28,593 nt of DNA. Origin: CAZSPL01 sp964608735. Lineage in GTDB: Bacteria; JAJVIF01; JAPKYR01; CAZSPL01. Position 1 is the stretch's first letter. Every line of letters starts with the position of its first letter. The notes below the pieces were generated by a model, which searched no databases, was not told where the DNA came from, and saw only the letters and a program-made list of their open reading frames with translations. A program made the position numbers and the translations under genes. The DNA lies in the NCBI GenBank assembly GCA_964608735.1, contig CAZSPL010000017.1:1-28593 (forward strand). The letters run 5' to 3'. This document shows positions 1 to 8,341 of the stretch, in pieces.

Positions 1-429
1 TCGGCTGAAGCTGCCGAAAAAATAGAGGGGGGGATATTTGCGCTTCCCGTCGAGACGAGGGCTCGTCGGGAGAGAGCTTTGAAATACCGGAGCCTTATAC
101 GGCATCCGCTGGTGGCTCACATCCCGGATGATGAGGGCCAGGCGGTGTTCAGGCATACGATGTTTGCCGGTTCGCCGGGAGAGGGGAGCGGGCTTGCCGG
201 GGAGATAGTCGACGCGTTGCGCGTGGGGGGGATTCATGCATCGCAACATTATTTCCCCACGCACATGCTGATGCCGGGGTTTGGATTGCCGGGGGGATAT
301 GAATGCGAGGAACCGGCATCGAGGGCGGTAAACCTCTGGGTGGACAGCGGCGCCGATGACGAATATATGGGACGCACGGCGCGGATCATAGAAGAAGCAA
401 TTTCAACGTCGCAGGGAAAGACCAGATAG
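1..429 (+). CDS. DegT/DnrJ/EryC1-type PLP aminotransferase, C-terminal part (5' end off window)
   Basis: Frame 1 is open from the first base to TAG at 427-429, giving about 142 residues; the true start lies upstream. The fragment resembles the C-terminal small domain of DegT/DnrJ/EryC1 sugar aminotransferases: a segment reading ALRVGGIHASQHYFPTH, then a variable loop, then a conserved basic/acidic helix (residues about 120-135, DEYMGRTARIIEEAI). These enzymes transfer an amino group to a keto-sugar nucleotide in the cytoplasm for surface polysaccharide or antibiotic-sugar synthesis. The PLP lysine is not in view, so catalytic competence cannot be judged. The next gene begins 22 bases downstream on the same strand, suggesting a shared transcript. 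Family assignment is from pattern memory; a related fold-type I aminotransferase is the main alternative. Confidence 0.55.
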   Translation, partial: SAEAAEKIEGGIFALPVETRARRERALKYRSLIRHPLVAHIPDDEGQAVFRHTMFAGSPGEGSGLAGEIVDALRVGGIHASQHYFPTHMLMPGFGLPGGYECEEPASRAVNLWVDSGADDEYMGRTARIIEEAISTSQGKTR

Positions 430-451
430 ATTTCACGCCAAGGAGGGCGCA

Positions 452-1486
452 ATGGTTCACAAGGTCGATGTTCTGGAATGTACGCTGAGGGATGGCAGCT
501 ATGCCATCGATTACACATTCACCGCCGAACACACCCGTAAAATATGCAAGGCGCTTCAGGACTGCGGATTTAAGCAAATCGAAATCGGACACGGGACGGG
601 AATCGGGAGCACGGAGAACGGCCCGGAGCCGGCGGTCGAATCGGACGAGGCGTATCTCGCAGCGGCTGCCGAGGTGATTGACCCGTCGCGCTCGGAGTTC
701 GGGATGTTTTTCCTCCCGGAGTACGGGCGGATGCATCACCTCGACATGGCGCGGGATTACGGCATGGGGTTCATCCGGGTGGGCACCGATGTGACGCATA
801 CGGAGAATGGGGAGGAGTCGATAAAGTATGCGAAGAAGAAGGGATACTTCGTAAGCTACAACCTGATGAAATCATACGGGGTACCGCCGAAGGAATATGC
901 CGACATAGCGGCGAAGGTTGCATCGTGGGGATGCGATATCGTCGTGGTGGTGGACTCCGCGGGATGTATGCTCCCGTCGGAAGTGAAGGCGTATGTGGAG
1001 GCGGCGAAGGAACGGGTCGACTGCATGGTGGGATTCCACGGACACAACAACCTGCAGCTCGCCGTTGCGAATGTGCTGGCGGCTGTAGAGGGCGGCGTGG
1101 ATGGCGTGGATACATCGTTGCGAGGGATGGGCCGTTCCGCGGGTAACGCGCAGACGGAGATAGTGGTTCCGCTGCTGAAGCGCATGGGAGTGCTGAAATA
1201 TGATATAGACGAATTTTTGGCCATCGACGCGGGGACCGAGTTCATCGAGCCGCTGATGCCGCCGCAGAGGGGGACGGACCCTACTGCGCTGGTGCTGGGA
1301 CTCGGGAAGTTTCATTCATCGTTTTTGCCGCTCATCAGGAAGCAGGCGCAGGAATTCGGGCTCGACTCGAAGCGTCTCGCGCTCGCGGTGGGTGAAGCCG
1401 ACTGCGTGGACGTCACCGAGGATTTAATTGTAAGCGTAGCTCTAAAGATGAAGGGGATTCCCGCGAAGGTCGCCGGTGCGGGATAA
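452..1486 (+). CDS. HMGL/DmpG-type aldolase (4-hydroxy-2-oxovalerate aldolase-like)
   Basis: 344 residues, ATG start preceded by AAGGAGG 5-6 bases upstream. It is a TIM-barrel enzyme of the HMG-CoA lyase-like superfamily: TLRDG at 11-15, DSAG at 168-171, FHGHNN at 195-200 and GMGRSAGN at 225-232. By analogy with DmpG, D14, H196 and H198 should bind the divalent metal and R13 the keto acid. The residue two after LRDG, the catalytic base His in classical DmpG, is Tyr17 here. I recall LRDGxY from an HMGL-like aldolase clade found in surface-polysaccharide loci, where the substrate is generally unknown. The upstream aminotransferase fragment fits such a setting. No aldehyde dehydrogenase (DmpF) partner is visible, so catechol meta-cleavage is unlikely. 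The family is secure; the substrate is not. Confidence 0.85.
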   Translation: MVHKVDVLECTLRDGSYAIDYTFTAEHTRKICKALQDCGFKQIEIGHGTGIGSTENGPEPAVESDEAYLAAAAEVIDPSRSEFGMFFLPEYGRMHHLDMARDYGMGFIRVGTDVTHTENGEESIKYAKKKGYFVSYNLMKSYGVPPKEYADIAAKVASWGCDIVVVVDSAGCMLPSEVKAYVEAAKERVDCMVGFHGHNNLQLAVANVLAAVEGGVDGVDTSLRGMGRSAGNAQTEIVVPLLKRMGVLKYDIDEFLAIDAGTEFIEPLMPPQRGTDPTALVLGLGKFHSSFLPLIRKQAQEFGLDSKRLALAVGEADCVDVTEDLIVSVALKMKGIPAKVAGAG

Positions 1487-1537
1487 GAAATAATTGAAAT
1501 GTTCTCCGGCGGATATTTTCGAGCCGGATTATTGCAT

Positions 1538-1569
1538 GCCGCATCGTTCGCGATGCGGCTATTTTTTTT
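1538..1569 (+). terminator. Intrinsic terminator after the aldolase gene
   Basis: A perfect 9-bp stem (GCCGCATCG/CGATGCGGC) with a TTCG loop is followed by TA and eight T residues on the + strand. It sits 51 bases after the aldolase stop. Its right arm and T tract overlap the last codons of the convergent response regulator, whose TAG is 1561-1559. On the - strand there is no T tract after the stem, so it is expected to act mainly on rightward transcription. Confidence 0.85.
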
Positions 1570-1966
1570 CGGGCAGGGGCTCTTCCACGACCGGTATGCG
1601 TTCATCCAGCAGCGACTCGACCTGTGCGATGACGCGCTCGGCTTCGAGGGGCTTGACGATATAATGATGAATGCCGAGTTTCGCGGCATTCATGACTGTC
1701 TCCCTGTCGTGTAGCGCCGTGCAGAGCATAATGGGTATGTCTTTCAGCTCCGGGTCTTCCGAAATACGCTTCGCCAATTCGAGGCCGTCCATCGAGGGCA
1801 TCATGATATCGGAGATGATCAGGTCCGGGCGCAGTCCGTCGGCGAGCTTTTTCAAAGCATCGGGTCCTCCCGGCGACGCGGTGACCTCGTAGCCCCTCGA
1901 AGAGAGTAATTTTTCGAGGATGAATCGAGATGTCCTGTCATCCTCAACTATCAGTATCTTCACCAT
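1559..1966 (-). CDS. Single-domain response regulator (CheY-like receiver)
   Basis: 135 residues, ATG start. A complete receiver domain with no output domain: acidic pair E8-D9-D10, phospho-acceptor D53 in LIISDIMMP, T83 in MLCTALHD and K105 in HYIVKPL. The last ~15 residues are a proline/glutamate-rich tail. It starts 3 bases after the stop of the large hybrid kinase, so the two are almost certainly co-transcribed and functionally coupled. The likely role is the diffusible phosphate acceptor of that kinase, either a phosphate sink or a regulator acting by protein contact, since no DNA-binding or enzymatic module is present. The target cannot be told from the window. Confidence 0.95.
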   Translation of the reverse strand: MVKILIVEDDRTSRFILEKLLSSRGYEVTASPGGPDALKKLADGLRPDLIISDIMMPSMDGLELAKRISEDPELKDIPIMLCTALHDRETVMNAAKLGIHHYIVKPLEAERVIAQVESLLDERIPVVEEPLPEKK

Positions 1967-1969
1967 GTT

Positions 1970-4900
1970 CTATTCCCCTCCTGTTCCCGCGACGACTTCG
2001 ACCAGCTTGTTCAACTCATTTTCGAGCCGGTCGATTTTACCGCGCATATCGGTGAAATCATCGGCGAACGCCATATGCTCGATTTCTTCCGCGGCTTTTC
2101 TTATTCCTTCGGCAATGATATTGGATGCCGCGCCCTTCAGTGAATGCGCCGCCCTTCTGGCTTGTTTGCCGTCATGGGTATCGATGGCGTCGCGGATTTT
2201 GCGTATGTCATTCGGCGCGTCGTTGATGAAAATCTCGAGAACCTCATTGAGGATTTCACGGCTTCCGCCGACCTGCTTCAGCGCGGCGGCGATATCGATG
2301 ACACTGGTATCGCGCGGGGACTTCATCGCGGACGTCATGTCCGGGTGTATTTTATCTTCGGCTATGCCCAATCCCCACAGCCTGATTTTATTCCTCAGCA
2401 CGCCGAGTTCAATTGGTTTCGCAATATAATCGCTCATCCCGGCGGCGAGGCATCTTTCCCTGTCGCCGGTCATGGCATGGGCGGTCATGGCGATAATCGG
2501 CATGGCCTGCCACTTCGGGTTACGGCGTATGATGGTGGTTGCCTCGAGGCCGTCCAGTTCAGGCATCTGAACATCCATGAAGACAATGTCATAGTCTTCT
2601 TTTTCAAGCATGGCGATTGTTTCTTTGCCGTTGGCTGCGATGTCGCAGTGATAGCCGATGCTTCCCAACATGGCCTGCGCGACCTTCTGGTTCACATCGT
2701 TATCCTCGGCGAGGAGTATTTTCAGATTGCCATCGCCTGATTCCACGGCACTCCGCTCTGGTTCAACATCACGATGGTTAAATCCGTTCGTAATGTCCAA
2801 ATGAAGCGCTTCAGCGATAACATCGAAAAGCTTCGACTGCTTGATGGGTTTATGCATCCAGTGGTCGCATCCGAGTTCCTTGAGAGCCTGTACGCCGGTC
2901 TCGTTGCCCATCGATGTCAGCGCGATCACGGGTGTATGTGAGATGGATTCATCCGATGAAATCCTTCGCAGTACTTCGAACCCGTCCATTTCCGGCATCT
3001 GAATATCGAGGAGGACGAGTCCGAAGGGATTACCGCCTGGCACGGCTTTGCGGAGCATATCGAGTGCTTTCGCGCCGCTATCGGCCTGCATCACCTGGAA
3101 GCCGAAAGCCGTCAGCATCTCATTAACCACGAGGCGGTTTGTCGGGTGGTCATCCACGACGAGTACCTTCAGGTTTCCGATCTCACTATTGACGCTCCGT
3201 CCGACATTGGTTGAGGCGGACCTGCCCAGTTCCACCGTAAAGTAAAACTCGCTTCCGATGCCGGGTGCGCTTTCGACCCATGCCCTTCCGCCCATCAACT
3301 CGACGATTTTCTTCGTGATGGCGAGGCCGAGCCCGCTTCCGCCGAACCTGCGTGTCGTAGAGCCGTCGGCCTGCACGAATTCCTCGAAGATCTCGGATAG
3401 TTTATCGGGCGGGATGCCTATCCCGGTGTCCTTGATCATCACATGGAGAGTCATGTCGGAGTCCCGCATCTCTTCAAGGGAAACCTCGATCTTGATTTCG
3501 CCCTTTTCGGTGAATTTGATCGCGTTTGCCACGAGGTTGGTCATTATCTGTTCGAGTCGCATGGAATCGCCGACGGCCCTGAGCGGGACATCGGGCTTGA
3601 TATGGCAGACAAATTCAAGCCCCTTATTGTGTATCCTCTGGGCAAATAATGAGGCGAAGTCCTCAATGGTTTCGCGGAGATTGAAGTCGGCATGTTCGAG
3701 CATGAGCTTCCCGGCTTCGATCTTGGAGAAATCGAGGATGTCGTTAATCAGTGCGAGGAGAACATTCGCGGAGGAGTGTACGATGCCAAGGTAATCCGCC
3801 TGTTCTTTGTCAAGGCTGGTTTCTCTCAGCAACTCGGTCATCCCGATGATACCGTTCATGGGCGTGCGAATCTCATGGCTCATGTTTGCGAGGAATTCGC
3901 TCTTCGCTTTGGTGGCGGCATTGGCCTCGATGAGCGCCTCTCCGAGCTCGGTGTTCGTATCGTTGAGCCGGATGTTCGCGAGTTCCACCAGTTCTTTCTG
4001 TGATTTGAGCTCCTCTTCAGCTTTTTTTCGTTCGGTAATCTCCCTGGTGACGGCGATGAGATATTTTCGCGATTCGATTTCAACTATCTTGACGCTTGCC
4101 TCAACAGGATATATCGAGCCGTCCTTGCGCTTGTGGGCACTCTCGATTATCATCGAACCGGCCTCGGCAATGCCCTGCATGCGCTGTTGCCATTCAGTTT
4201 CAGGAATGGCCGCATCGATGTCGGTAACCTTCATACTCAGAAGCGTGTCGCGGTCGTAGCCCAGATTCCTGCAGGCTTCCCTGTTAACCATAAGGAATTT
4301 GCCGGTATCCGGGTCGATGATTTCCATGGCATCGTCGGACTGGTCCATCAAGCTATTGAATATGCGGAGTTCCCTCTCGGCTTCCTTTTGATATGTGATG
4401 TCGTCATAGCATCCAAGTATGCCGATCACATCGCCTGCGCGATTCTTCAGCGGCACCTTGCTTGTGGAGAGCCAGATAGTATCGCCGTTCGGCGTGGTCT
4501 GCGGCTCTTCATAGCCGATTTTCGCCGCGCCGGAGTCTATCACGTTCTTGTCATCGACCCGGTACATTTCCGCCTGGTCCTTCCAGTTAAGATCGTAGTC
4601 AGTTTTTCCGATCAACTCACTTGCCGATGAAATGCCGGCATCATTCGCAAAAAGCTTGTTTGCGCCGAGATAGCGTAACTCGCGGTCCTTCCAGAAAACG
4701 CGAACCGGTATTGAATCGAGCACGAGCTCGAGCAGTCTTCTGGATTCATTCATATCATTCACGGCCTTCAGCCGTGTGATGGCAGTACCGATAAGCGCCG
4801 CGATCGTCTCCAGATAGCCCCGCGCGGAATTCGGGATTGTGGAGGCAGTGTGAGATGCAAGGGCGAGACATCCGATGGCGTGCTCTTCATCGAACAGGGG

Positions 4901-7180
4901 CATCAGGGCAAATGCTTTCATGCCCTCACTTCGCCGGAGCTCTTCCGGCAGATCTATGTGGTCACCCTCATTTCCATAAATTGGTTTACCGCCGCGAGTA
5001 GCGGATGCCGGGTCGGAATCGGGGCCGGAAGAGGCCGCGGATTCGGCGAGTTCCCTTGAAACGCCCTTGTAGTTTACGAGTTCGATGGAACCATCGTTTT
5101 CATTAATGAATAAAATCCCCCCGCCGTCCAGGCCGGCGATTCGCGATGTCGTATCGAGGATAAGATCGAGCACATCATCGAGGTCCTTCGCCGCATTCAA
5201 TGACAGCGCGAGGTCTCTCTGGAGGTGGGCGAGTTCCTCGGATTGTTTTCTTTCGGTAATGTCGTTGCAGATAGCAATCAACGCGGAAGGCCGTCCCATT
5301 TTATCCTTAATAAGCGTGACAGCCATTCTCGTGAGGAAAACGGTGCCGTCTTTGCGCACATGTCCTACTTCGCCCTCCCCTGTGCCGTCCCTTATGACCC
5401 CCTCATTGAACGGCAGGACTTCATTCTTTAGTTGTTCTTCGGTATGGAAAATACTCAGGGGTTTCTGCAGGACTTCATCCTGGGTAAACCCATGCATCCT
5501 GATCCAGGCAGGATTGGTATATTGGAGAATGCCGTCAACATCGGCAACGGCGATGCCGTCATTCGCTTCTTCGACGATGATTTCCATCAATCGCAATTTG
5601 GCCTCAGTGCTCCGTCGCTCGGTAATATCCTCGCCCGAGCTCAGCGAGCCGATGATTCGTCCCTCGCTGTCTCGAACGGTCGAATTATGCCATCGTATGA
5701 TGCGTTCTTCGCCGGTCGCGGTGACGATCGAGCCCTCGACAACATCGACATCTTCCATATTCCCGGCGGTTACAGTTTTGTGAATATCACGGATTTCCAG
5801 CCGATCTTCATCTCTCAGAAAATCTTCGAACCAGTTTCTTCCGATGAGATTCTCTTTCGGAAGGCCGAGTATCTCGCAACCCCTGCGGTTAATGAGCAGG
5901 ATGGTCCCTTCGATATCGAGGGCGAGTATTATCGTGCCTGCAATATCGAGGTAATTTTCAGCCCTGTCCTTCTCACGGGACAACTGCTCCTCGGCGAGCT
6001 TCTGTCTCCTCATGTCGACAAATGTTTCGAGGAGGGCATCGCGTCCGTCTATTTTGATTTTTACAACGCTTTTCAATATGGGTATTTGAGAGCCGTCGGA
6101 TGTCAGCAGTACGCGCTCCGAGCGATCCATAGTGTTGCCCAGGTCAAGCACGGGGCACTTGTTGATCTCAGCGGAGCATACAAACCTGGTGCATTTTTCT
6201 CCGACGAGTTCTTCCCGCGAACGGCCCACCATCTCTTCGGCCTTGTTATTTATGCTTGTGATCCTTCTTGTCTCGGAGTCGACCAACATGATCCCGACAG
6301 GTGCCGATTCGAAAATCGACTGGAGCGCATCGGTGCGCTCCCTTACCTTCAACTCGAGGTTCTCATGTGAATCCTTCAATTTTTCAGCCATCGAGTTGAA
6401 CGATTCGGTAAGCTTGCCTATTTCGTCATCACCGGAATATTCGCCTCGAACCGACAGGTCGCCCATTCCCATTTTCCGGGTGATTTCAGAGAGACTTTCA
6501 AGCGGACGGATAAACCTGCGAACGATTAAAAATGCGAAGCCTGAAAAGACGATAATTACGAGGAGAGCAAGTCCGGCGGAGCCCGCGGCCTTAGCTCTTG
6601 CCGCATTCACAACGAGGGCGGTGGGTATCCCAATGCGGAATTCCCCCCACTCCCGCTCGCGAACCATTATTGGCGCGGAATACTCGAAATATTCATTTCC
6701 CTTCAGATCCTGATGCACATGATCCCAACCCCCGTCAGAAAGGCTTCCATTTTTCCTGGTTTCATTTTCGCAGGGCTGGAACATCGTCTTGTTCAAGGAC
6801 TGATCTGTATGCGACGCGATGTAGCCGTCTTTTGTGATGATGAGTGCATAATATATGGGTCCGGCGTCGAGGAAGCTTTCAAGGATGATGCTCGTATTCT
6901 CATCGAAATAGTAATCGTATCCGGAATGGTATTGCCCTTCCGCGCCGCTGATCGGCGTGTAATTATCATCGAACAGCACATCGAGGGTGAAAGTGCCGGT
7001 GTCGATGTTTTTTTCGAGCACGTATTCGGTCATTCGCGCGCCGAGGAGCGCGTTCTGGCCTCCGAGCTCGTTGAAATCATCCAGCTTGTCGCGAACGATG
7101 AAATATGCAACTCCTCCCACGATAAGGGCGGAAATCACGAGCAAGGTTATCGCCAGGGTGATTATTATTTTGCGTGCCAT
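1970..7180 (-). CDS. Membrane hybrid sensor histidine kinase (5 PAS, GAF, two REC, HPt)
   Basis: 1736 residues, ATG with AAGGAAT upstream. Order: TM1 about 5-29; an extracytoplasmic sensor about 31-196 (Cache-like by size, not proven); TM2 about 197-221; HAMP about 222-275; PAS about 283-390, 406-512, 530-635, 812-930 and 938-1050; GAF about 658-800; HisKA with MSHEIRTPMNG and H1102; HATPase_c with N1215/N1219, DTGIG 1251-1255 and GGSGLGL 1280-1286; REC1 with D1392 and K1444; REC2 with D1536 and K1588; HPt with AHSLKGAA and H1679. All catalytic and relay residues are present, so a complete His-Asp-His phosphorelay lies in one inner-membrane protein (BarA/ArcB-like layout). The signal is unknown; five PAS plus a GAF suggests several cytoplasmic inputs as well as the periplasmic one. 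The downstream receiver protein is the likely final acceptor. Confidence 0.96.
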   Translation of the reverse strand: MARKIIITLAITLLVISALIVGGVAYFIVRDKLDDFNELGGQNALLGARMTEYVLEKNIDTGTFTLDVLFDDNYTPISGAEGQYHSGYDYYFDENTSIILESFLDAGPIYYALIITKDGYIASHTDQSLNKTMFQPCENETRKNGSLSDGGWDHVHQDLKGNEYFEYSAPIMVREREWGEFRIGIPTALVVNAARAKAAGSAGLALLVIIVFSGFAFLIVRRFIRPLESLSEITRKMGMGDLSVRGEYSGDDEIGKLTESFNSMAEKLKDSHENLELKVRERTDALQSIFESAPVGIMLVDSETRRITSINNKAEEMVGRSREELVGEKCTRFVCSAEINKCPVLDLGNTMDRSERVLLTSDGSQIPILKSVVKIKIDGRDALLETFVDMRRQKLAEEQLSREKDRAENYLDIAGTIILALDIEGTILLINRRGCEILGLPKENLIGRNWFEDFLRDEDRLEIRDIHKTVTAGNMEDVDVVEGSIVTATGEERIIRWHNSTVRDSEGRIIGSLSSGEDITERRSTEAKLRLMEIIVEEANDGIAVADVDGILQYTNPAWIRMHGFTQDEVLQKPLSIFHTEEQLKNEVLPFNEGVIRDGTGEGEVGHVRKDGTVFLTRMAVTLIKDKMGRPSALIAICNDITERKQSEELAHLQRDLALSLNAAKDLDDVLDLILDTTSRIAGLDGGGILFINENDGSIELVNYKGVSRELAESAASSGPDSDPASATRGGKPIYGNEGDHIDLPEELRRSEGMKAFALMPLFDEEHAIGCLALASHTASTIPNSARGYLETIAALIGTAITRLKAVNDMNESRRLLELVLDSIPVRVFWKDRELRYLGANKLFANDAGISSASELIGKTDYDLNWKDQAEMYRVDDKNVIDSGAAKIGYEEPQTTPNGDTIWLSTSKVPLKNRAGDVIGILGCYDDITYQKEAERELRIFNSLMDQSDDAMEIIDPDTGKFLMVNREACRNLGYDRDTLLSMKVTDIDAAIPETEWQQRMQGIAEAGSMIIESAHKRKDGSIYPVEASVKIVEIESRKYLIAVTREITERKKAEEELKSQKELVELANIRLNDTNTELGEALIEANAATKAKSEFLANMSHEIRTPMNGIIGMTELLRETSLDKEQADYLGIVHSSANVLLALINDILDFSKIEAGKLMLEHADFNLRETIEDFASLFAQRIHNKGLEFVCHIKPDVPLRAVGDSMRLEQIMTNLVANAIKFTEKGEIKIEVSLEEMRDSDMTLHVMIKDTGIGIPPDKLSEIFEEFVQADGSTTRRFGGSGLGLAITKKIVELMGGRAWVESAPGIGSEFYFTVELGRSASTNVGRSVNSEIGNLKVLVVDDHPTNRLVVNEMLTAFGFQVMQADSGAKALDMLRKAVPGGNPFGLVLLDIQMPEMDGFEVLRRISSDESISHTPVIALTSMGNETGVQALKELGCDHWMHKPIKQSKLFDVIAEALHLDITNGFNHRDVEPERSAVESGDGNLKILLAEDNDVNQKVAQAMLGSIGYHCDIAANGKETIAMLEKEDYDIVFMDVQMPELDGLEATTIIRRNPKWQAMPIIAMTAHAMTGDRERCLAAGMSDYIAKPIELGVLRNKIRLWGLGIAEDKIHPDMTSAMKSPRDTSVIDIAAALKQVGGSREILNEVLEIFINDAPNDIRKIRDAIDTHDGKQARRAAHSLKGAASNIIAEGIRKAAEEIEHMAFADDFTDMRGKIDRLENELNKLVEVVAGTGGE

Positions 7181-7334
7181 TTTTATTCCTTGGATAGAGG
7201 GCGGGCGCCGTATTGGACATCGCCGACAAGGTTGATATCGAGCCGATCAGCGTTAATGTCCCCTTTTGGGATTCACCATCCTTATAATAGTATCGATGTA
7301 ATTCAAGGGGAGCGATTTATCAGATCTGATGTGG

Positions 7335-7374
7335 CTTAAAGGAAACAAAACGAACCCGCGGCATTGCCGCGGGT
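7335..7374 (-). terminator. Terminator after the UPF0251 gene
   Basis: A perfect 9-bp GC-rich stem (ACCCGCGGC/GCCGCGGGT, 7354-7374) has a 3-base loop. On the - strand it is followed by the T-rich run TCGTTTTGTTTCCTTT. It lies 36 bases beyond the stop of the UPF0251 gene and upstream of the kinase gene, separating the two units. The remaining 7181-7334 holds the kinase leader; I see only a poor promoter candidate there (TTGAAT and TATAAG, spacing 14, too short for a confident call). Confidence 0.7.
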
Positions 7375-7409
7375 CGTTTCATTAGAAGCTGTGCGCGATG
7401 ATGACAGTT

Positions 7410-7904
7410 TTATTTTTCGCGTGAACCCCTCTGCCCCTGCCTGATGCATGCGCCCTGGCCGTGTCCCCCCCGGCCATGCCTTCCCCCGCCTTTCTCCTCC
7501 GCAACCCTGTGGATATTGGTGCTTTGACATCCGGGACATGCATCGGGACGGGGTATTCCGTGGGCAACTGAAAACCGATGCTTGCAGTCATAGCATTCGA
7601 ATGTCCGCTCATTTGTCATTACGAAAACACCACCTTCGATATTCAAACCTTTGCCGTTCACAACGGAATCGGCAATTTTTCGTCTCGCCGACTCGATAAC
7701 GCGTCCGAACGTCGCTCGGGAGATGCCCATCTGTTCGGCGGCTTCTTCGTGCGACAAGCCCTCGAGGTCAGCGAGCCGGAGAGCTTCGAATTCATCCATC
7801 TGAAGCTGTACCTGCTCTGTGGCGCTGTGAGGGATGCCTTTAGGGCCGTAGCGCGCGTAGGGCGGGTGATCCAGGACGTAACGTGTTTTAAAAGGTCTTG
7901 CCAC
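7410..7904 (-). CDS. UPF0251 (DUF134) family DNA-binding protein with zinc-ribbon-like tail
   Basis: 164 residues from a GTG start (7904-7902); no better in-frame start is seen. The N-terminus MARPFKTRYV and the helix-turn-helix region about 46-85 (EAAEQMGISRATFGRVIESA) match UPF0251/DUF134, whose HTH resembles sigma-70 region 4. Residues about 100-132 carry two CxxC pairs (C104/C107 and C123/C126), a likely zinc ribbon. The tail is rich in Gly, His and Arg (GGGRHGRGGHGQG), as in relatives fused or linked to NifX/NifB-type metal-cofactor proteins. No such partner is present here. The role is probably that of a transcriptional regulator; the 20-bp palindrome 9 bases upstream of the start suggests autoregulation. 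Family knowledge plus inference; the ligand is unknown. Confidence 0.88.
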   Translation of the reverse strand: MARPFKTRYVLDHPPYARYGPKGIPHSATEQVQLQMDEFEALRLADLEGLSHEEAAEQMGISRATFGRVIESARRKIADSVVNGKGLNIEGGVFVMTNERTFECYDCKHRFSVAHGIPRPDACPGCQSTNIHRVAEEKGGGRHGRGGHGQGACIRQGQRGSREK

Positions 7905-7913
7905 TTGATGCCG

Positions 7914-7933
7914 TTATGAGCATATGCTCATAA
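7914..7933 (-). promoter_or_regulatory. Perfect 20-bp palindromic operator upstream of UPF0251 gene
   Basis: TTATGAGCATATGCTCATAA is a perfect 20-bp inverted repeat. It starts 2 bases downstream of the predicted -10 box on the - strand, so it covers the expected transcription start, and it ends 9 bases before the GTG codon. A further half-site-like TAATGAG (7931-7937) overlaps its distal edge. The position is typical of a repressor operator; the adjacent DNA-binding protein is the obvious candidate to bind it. Confidence 0.7.
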
Positions 7934-7935
7934 TG

Positions 7936-7963
7936 AGTATACGCGGTTTTATGGCGATGTCAA
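7936..7963 (-). promoter_or_regulatory. Near-consensus sigma-70-type promoter for UPF0251 gene
   Basis: On the - strand, TTGACA (7963-7958) is followed by a 16-base spacer and TATACT (7941-7936). The predicted start is near 7929, giving a leader of about 25 nt with no strong Shine-Dalgarno sequence. The -35 box touches the end of the first 51-bp repeat copy. It is the best promoter match I found in the window. Confidence 0.75.
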
Positions 7964-8126
7964 GGGGTGGGGACAGGCTAATTCGAGATTGTGGTTTTAG
8001 GAAGGAGGTGCGTGCATTTGCGTAATTTCGTGCCTTCGTGCTTCGGAGCCTGTCCCCGGGGTAGCCGGGGGTATCTCAAGGGGTGGGGACAGGCTAATTC
8101 GAGATTGTGGTTTTGGGAAGGAGGGG
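7960..8126 (+). repeat. 51-bp direct repeat pair (7960-8010 and 8076-8126) with inverted GGGGACAGGCT arms
   Basis: Copies at 7960-8010 and 8076-8126 differ at only two of 51 positions and are offset by 116 bases. Each contains GGGGACAGGCT; its reverse complement AGCCTGTCCCC stands between them at 8047-8057, so the first copy can pair across about 67 bases. No convincing ORF covers this region. It is the left part of a gene-free stretch (7905-8341) otherwise made of related palindromes. Confidence 0.85.
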
Positions 8127-8170
8127 AAAGGTTTTACGGAGTTTTGGGCCATGCGTGGTGGGTTGGCAGC

Positions 8171-8271
8171 CCTGGGGACAGTCCCAGGCAGGATGTTGAA
8201 GCGATTTGCATCGTGCGTTTGGGGACTGTCCCGCGGGCTGGGGACTGTCCCCGGGGTTGTCCCCAAACCAG
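8171..8271 (+). repeat. Cluster of GGGGACTGTCCCC-type palindromes
   Basis: Within about 100 bases there are several short palindromes sharing a GGGAC/GTCCC core: CCTGGGGACAGTCCCAGG at 8171-8188, GGGGACTGTCCC at 8221-8232, GGGGACTGTCCCC at 8240-8252, and GTTGTCCCC closing at 8264. The cluster ends about 70 bases before the SBBP lipoprotein start. Similar motifs are known to me as REP-like elements mobilised by REP-associated tyrosine transposases, but no such transposase is in this window. Confidence 0.75.
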
Positions 8272-8341
8272 CTGGGAACGTTATCAATAGGGCACTAAGT
8301 AACATCTAAAAAATTGGGGCATTATCGGAAGGGAGATAGCT

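Noticed and set aside
5432..6370. 312-residue + strand open frame opposite the hybrid kinase
   Set aside because: Antisense shadow of the PAS-containing region; the kinase frame has complete domains and motifs.
7181..7334. Promoter TTGAAT/TATAAG for the hybrid kinase
   Set aside because: The spacing is only 14 bases; too weak to list as a feature.
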